From the NCBI GenBank assembly GCA_030039655.1, contig JASHVC010000673.1, positions 1 through 9,046 of the forward strand: a stretch of DNA of 9,046 nt, read 5' to 3'. A model generated the notes under the pieces. That model worked only from the letters and a program-made list of their open reading frames with translations, made no database searches and was not told the DNA's origin. Below are positions 5,851-9,046 of the stretch, piece after piece. A program made the position numbers and the translations under genes. The stretch's first letter is position 1, and each line of letters starts with the position of its first letter. Origin of the DNA: Xanthobacteraceae bacterium. GTDB lineage: Bacteria > Pseudomonadota > Alphaproteobacteria > Rhizobiales > Xanthobacteraceae.

Positions 5851-6813
5851 ATGGGTGTGAAATCTAGACTCGCGGTGGCGTTTGCTTTGTCGTTACCGCT
5901 CTGCGTGTCGATGCTGATCTCTGCCCGCGCGGCCGATACGGTGCGCGTTGGATTGGCGGCGGTTTATCCCGCGTATTCGATCCCCTACGCCGCCAATGAA
6001 CTGGGTCTTTACAAGGAAAAAGACCTTGACGTCCAAATCACACAATTCCGCGGCGGTCCCGCGACCCAGGAAGCACTTGCCTCGGGCGCAATCGATATCA
6101 GCACCATCGCGCCGGGAGCAGCCGCGCTGGCCATTGCCAAGGGCGTCCAGGAAAAGATCGTCGCGCTATCGGTACCGCCGACGCCGCAGGGCTGGTACAT
6201 CCTGGTGCCGACCGCTTCGTCGATCAAAAGCATGGCCGATCTGAACGGAAAGACTGTCGGCGTCACACAAAAGGGCTCCCTCACCGACTTTTGGGTGCAA
6301 CGGGCCGCCGCAAAGGCTGGCATTACGGCGCAGACAATTCCGCTAGGGGCTGCGGCAGTGATGCCTGCGCTCAAGGCGAAGCAGGTTGACGCGGCCATTC
6401 TCTGGCCGATCTTCAGCTACAAAGGAATCGCGGACGGTGACTTTCGATCGATCGACGATCTCGGCGCCACCATGGAGGCTTCCGTATCCGAGGGTTGGGC
6501 GGCAAGCAATGCGCTGATCCAGAATCGTCCCGCCGTTCTGCACCGATGGCTTGAGGCCAATGCCAAGGCGATCATCTATATGCAAGAACACGAGGACTGG
6601 ACGATCGGATTTCTCAAACGCTATTTCGAAGAGCAGGACGATCATGTGGTCAAGCTGGTGTTTGATAATTTCATAAAGCGCATCAATCCTGATGGGGCCA
6701 TGAAGCCTGAGTGGATGCAGGCGTCGCTGGAACTCGCGGCCAGCGCCGGCATGGAAACGAAGTTGACCGCGGATCAAATTTTTTCAACGGCTTTTACGCC
6801 GATCAAACCTTAG
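5851..6813 (+). CDS. NitT/TauT-type ABC transporter substrate-binding protein
   Basis: This 320-residue periplasmic protein captures the substrate for an ABC importer. A Sec signal peptide is clear: a basic start (MGVKSR), a hydrophobic core, then SARA with likely cleavage after residue 27 before ADTVRVG. The mature part follows the SsuA/NMT1-like fold pattern: YAANELGLYKEKDLDVQI, then RGGPATQEALASGAIDIS, a DLNGKTVGV strand-turn and later VDAAILWP. The family binds sulfonates, nitrate, thiamine precursors and many aromatic or nitrogenous compounds, so the ligand cannot be told from sequence. I chose the ATG at 5851 because it begins the signal peptide and has AAGGGG 8 bases upstream; the frame stays open back to 5662, but that extension looks non-coding. 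The M20 gene follows 81 bases later, probably in the same operon. The permease and ATPase lie on the other strand beyond it. Confidence 0.92.
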   Translation: MGVKSRLAVAFALSLPLCVSMLISARAADTVRVGLAAVYPAYSIPYAANELGLYKEKDLDVQITQFRGGPATQEALASGAIDISTIAPGAAALAIAKGVQEKIVALSVPPTPQGWYILVPTASSIKSMADLNGKTVGVTQKGSLTDFWVQRAAAKAGITAQTIPLGAAAVMPALKAKQVDAAILWPIFSYKGIADGDFRSIDDLGATMEASVSEGWAASNALIQNRPAVLHRWLEANAKAIIYMQEHEDWTIGFLKRYFEEQDDHVVKLVFDNFIKRINPDGAMKPEWMQASLELAASAGMETKLTADQIFSTAFTPIKP

Positions 6814-6853
6814 GGCTCGGCTGGAATCACCAAACGTCTGCGTCAACGTGGCG

Positions 6854-6869
6854 GCCGCAGCTGTGCGGC
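6854..6869 (+). promoter_or_regulatory. Short intercistronic hairpin
   Basis: GCCGCA (6854-6859) and TGCGGC (6864-6869) form a 6-bp GC-rich stem with a 4-base loop, between the binding-protein stop and the M20 start. No T-run follows, so it is not a clear terminator. It could protect the 3' end of the binding-protein message, which is commonly needed in excess over its operon partners. Confidence 0.35.
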
Positions 6870-6894
6870 GCAAGGTCAATCGTCGGATAGCGTG

Positions 6895-8157
6895 ATGGGC
6901 AGCTCGGTTGACGATGTCATTTCTCGCATCGATCGCGATGAGCTGGTTCGACTGACCCTGGAAATCTGCAACATTGATAGTCCCGTCGGCCATGAAAAGG
7001 CCGTGGCGGAGCGGCTGGAAGGTTGGTTCCGGCAGGAAGGCTTCCCGGTCCGGCGCGTCGGCCTGCTTGCGGATCGCTATAACCTGTTGGCGCGACTTCC
7101 CGGCGCTGCGCGCGGACGGCCGAGCCTGATGTTCAACGGCCACATGGACACGTTCTCGCCACCGCATCCCGATCTGGTCCAGCTCGATCCGATGCGCGAC
7201 GAGTTGCACAAGGCCTGGGTTGAGGATGACCTTTTGGTGGGTGATGGCGTGGTCAACGACAAAGGGCCGATTGCTGCATTCATGATCGCGGCCAAGGCCA
7301 TCAAGGATTCCGGCCGCAAGCTCAACGGCGAACTTCTGTTGTCCACGGTCGTGGCCGAAACCGCTTATGAACAGGCCGACGGTCGGCCCGGTGAAGTTAT
7401 CGATGCGAAGGAGTTGGGTGCTCGCTTCCTTGCCACCCATGGCGGTGTGGCTGACTACATGATCGTTGCAGAGGGTACAGGGTTCGGAATTGTCTGGATC
7501 GAGTGCGGCAAATTCTGGTTCAAGGTTGCGTTGCGCTCGCGCCAGCCGAGCTTTTACACGCCCTACATGCCCGAGCGCACCACTCCGGCTAAAAGTCCCA
7601 ACATGATCGTCGCCACAACAGTGGCAATCGAAGCGATAGAGCGCTGGGCGGCCGGCTATGAGCGTCGTAGCGTGCTCCGCTCGCCGGGTGGCGAGGTTCA
7701 TCCGAAAGTACAAATCGGAGCCATTCGCAGCGGCGAGCCGACCCGGCCGTTTCTTTCACCCCAGCTATGCCATCTGTATCTCGATGTTCGCGCTTTGCCC
7801 GGCACAAATCCGCTCGATGTCCGCGACGAGATTGACGCTGGTTTGGAGGCCACCGGCATTGATCACGATGTCGAGCTTTACCTCTTCCGACCCGGATATG
7901 AGGCAAAGAACGTCGAGCCGCTGGTGGCTGCGGTGACGGAAGCGCACCGCGCCGTCTTCGGTGATGACCCACCGCCTGTATCGGGTCCGACCGCAAGCAT
8001 GTGGCGCGACAGTAACGTGTTCGCTGAATTGGGAATCCCAGTTGTCAATTACGGCCCGCGTTCCGCGAGCCATGCCTTCAAACGTGCTTTAACGATCGAG
8101 AGTCTCTACAAGGCTGCATGCGTCTATGCGCGCACGGCGCTGGCGATCTGTGGCTGA
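6895..8157 (+). CDS. M20-family metallohydrolase (ArgE/DapE-like), substrate unknown
   Basis: This 420-residue cytoplasmic hydrolase belongs to the family that cleaves amide or peptide bonds with one or two zinc ions. Metal-site residues are visible: His83 and Asp85 in GHMDT, bridging Asp122 in VVNDKGP, Glu193 in IVAEGT and C-terminal His393 in SASHAFK. A middle lid/dimerisation domain spans about 200-320, with the stretch FYTPYMPERTT. Where standard members have a Glu-Glu pair (base plus metal ligand), this protein has Ala154-Glu155-Thr156 in VVAET. No obvious lid His equivalent to the HG of DapE is seen. I recall relatives with GE at this point, so this may be a distinct subfamily with a changed centre. 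The start is ATG 6895 with GGA 7 bases upstream; a GTG at 6892 directly before it is equally in frame. It probably acts on the imported compound, since it follows the binding-protein gene. Confidence 0.88.
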   Translation: MGSSVDDVISRIDRDELVRLTLEICNIDSPVGHEKAVAERLEGWFRQEGFPVRRVGLLADRYNLLARLPGAARGRPSLMFNGHMDTFSPPHPDLVQLDPMRDELHKAWVEDDLLVGDGVVNDKGPIAAFMIAAKAIKDSGRKLNGELLLSTVVAETAYEQADGRPGEVIDAKELGARFLATHGGVADYMIVAEGTGFGIVWIECGKFWFKVALRSRQPSFYTPYMPERTTPAKSPNMIVATTVAIEAIERWAAGYERRSVLRSPGGEVHPKVQIGAIRSGEPTRPFLSPQLCHLYLDVRALPGTNPLDVRDEIDAGLEATGIDHDVELYLFRPGYEAKNVEPLVAAVTEAHRAVFGDDPPPVSGPTASMWRDSNVFAELGIPVVNYGPRSASHAFKRALTIESLYKAACVYARTALAICG

Positions 8158-8170
8158 CGTCGATTGAGCT

Positions 8171-8920
8171 TTATCGCCCTTCGATCTGCGCCAGGCGCCA
8201 ATGGGTAAAGCGCCGTTCGATGAGGCTGAGGCCCCAATTGACGGCGAGGGCACAGCCGAGCGCGAAGAGGATACCCAGATACACGTGCGCGGTGGCGTAG
8301 ATTGATCTGTAGTACGAGATCAAATAGCCGATCCCGCCTAACGAGGCGAGCATCTCGGCTACGATCACCCCGATGACGACCAGCGCAGTGCCAATTCGCA
8401 GGCCGCTCACAATTGACGGCATCGCCATCGGCAGGAGAATGCGAACGATCACTTGGCGGCGCGAACAGCCGATGGCCCTCCCTAACAACAGATATTGCTG
8501 ATCGACAGACCCGATCCCGTTCATCGTGTTGATCGCAATTGGGAAGAAGCCGGAAACGATCGCGTACGCAATTTTTGAAGTGATGCCGATGCCGAACCAC
8601 ACCATGAACAAGGGATACCAGCTGATCAGGGGCACGGCGAATAACGAAGACAGAAGTGGTGCTGCGGTCGCGCTCAGGAACGGCCGCAGCCCGGCGGCCG
8701 TCCCGACCACAACGCCAAGCGTCCAGGCGAAGGCGAGCGCGATGGCGATTTCGGTAGCGGTGAGACGAAGCGCCACGACGTAATCGAACCATGATTTGAC
8801 AAAAGCCTCGCCAATCTCGGTCGGGGAGGCCAGCAGCAGCGGGCCGACCAAATTCAAGCGCCGGACTGCTTCCCACAGTCCGAGAACGATCAAGATCGCG
8901 AGCCAGCGCCGGACGGTCAT
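8171..8920 (-). CDS. NitT/TauT-type ABC transporter permease
   Basis: This 249-residue inner-membrane protein forms the channel of an importer of the SsuC/TauC type. Six hydrophobic segments are plausible, at about residues 5-20, 57-80, 88-110, 112-133, 170-192 and 213-235. The cytoplasmic EAA loop that docks on the ATPase is present at 147-164 (GRAIGCSRRQVIVRILLP), with its conserved Gly151 and the closing LP. The length is normal for the family. The start codon overlaps the stop of the ATPase gene (ATGA), which implies translational coupling and equal expression. It converges with the M20 gene across 13 bp. The binding protein at 5851 is its likely partner although it is on the opposite strand. 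Confidence 0.92.
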   Translation of the reverse strand: MTVRRWLAILIVLGLWEAVRRLNLVGPLLLASPTEIGEAFVKSWFDYVVALRLTATEIAIALAFAWTLGVVVGTAAGLRPFLSATAAPLLSSLFAVPLISWYPLFMVWFGIGITSKIAYAIVSGFFPIAINTMNGIGSVDQQYLLLGRAIGCSRRQVIVRILLPMAMPSIVSGLRIGTALVVIGVIVAEMLASLGGIGYLISYYRSIYATAHVYLGILFALGCALAVNWGLSLIERRFTHWRLAQIEGR

Positions 8921-9046
8921 AAGCCCGCCATTCCTTCGCTGCTCAGCTCACGATCGTCCTGGCTGATAAGACTCCAGATTTGATTGCGCGTGGCGCCGAA
9001 CTCCGGCGTGCCGATGATCTCGTAGGTCCGCGGACGCGGCAGGCCG
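8917..9046 (-). CDS. ABC transporter ATP-binding protein, C-terminal fragment (partial)
   Basis: Reading the minus strand from the right edge gives 42 codons, beginning GLPRPRTYEIIGTPEFG and ending EGMAGL, then TGA. The PRPRT...PEF pattern is typical of the C-terminus of NitT/TauT-type ATPases, after the nucleotide-binding core. The Walker motifs lie outside the window. The TGA overlaps the permease ATG by one base pair step (ATGA), the common arrangement for these subunits. The protein should power the importer formed with the adjacent permease. Confidence 0.82.
   Translation of the reverse strand, partial: GLPRPRTYEIIGTPEFGATRNQIWSLISQDDRELSSEGMAGL

Noticed and set aside
6784..7713. Minus-strand open frame of 309 codons over the M20 gene
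   Set aside because: The plus-strand frame has the complete M20 metal-site motifs. The antisense product has no recognisable domain.

Overview
The window looks like chromosomal DNA from a Gram-negative alphaproteobacterium, most likely a Bradyrhizobium-like member of the Hyphomicrobiales. This rests on GC-rich codon use and on two small-protein families that I associate with that group: a signal-peptide protein with a C-x3-C pair, and a short protein opening with EC-x2-HA-x-EC. It is also supported by the style of the ABC and catabolic genes. No search was run, so the assignment is recognition only. I see no rRNA, tRNA, CRISPR array, transposase or phage gene.

Layout. Positions 1-45 hold the last codons of a gene entering from the left. 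A 473-base gene-poor stretch follows, with a hairpin and a pair of near-identical 15-base repeats. A complete fused ABC exporter (519-2375, +) ends 1 bp from a convergent gene for a small secreted protein (2377-2730, -). After a second gene-poor stretch comes a very small gene (3159-3380, +).

From 3576 to the right edge the window reads as an uptake and catabolism locus. It encodes a Schiff-base lyase of the dihydrodipicolinate synthase (DapA) superfamily (3576-4589, +). Convergent to it is an ornithine cyclodeaminase/mu-crystallin family oxidoreductase (4625-5608, -). Divergent from that is a NitT/TauT-type periplasmic binding protein (5851-6813, +), followed by an M20 metallohydrolase (6895-8157, +). 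A convergent pair, an ABC permease (8171-8920, -) and an ATPase of which only the end is visible (8917-9046, -), supplies the rest of the importer.

Inferred working model: the binding protein, permease and ATPase import a small organic nitrogen or carboxylate compound. The M20 enzyme hydrolyses an amide or similar bond. The OCD-family and DapA-family enzymes then act on imine or keto-acid intermediates. The substrate cannot be read from the sequence. All three enzymes depart from their textbook motifs: the DapA-like protein lacks GTTGE, the OCD-like protein lacks the catalytic Asp of true cyclodeaminase, and the M20 protein has Ala-Glu in place of Glu-Glu. The family names should therefore not be turned into DapA, OCD or DapE/ArgE. 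The divergent OCD/binding-protein intergenic region carries two clear inverted repeats, the best operator candidates in the window.
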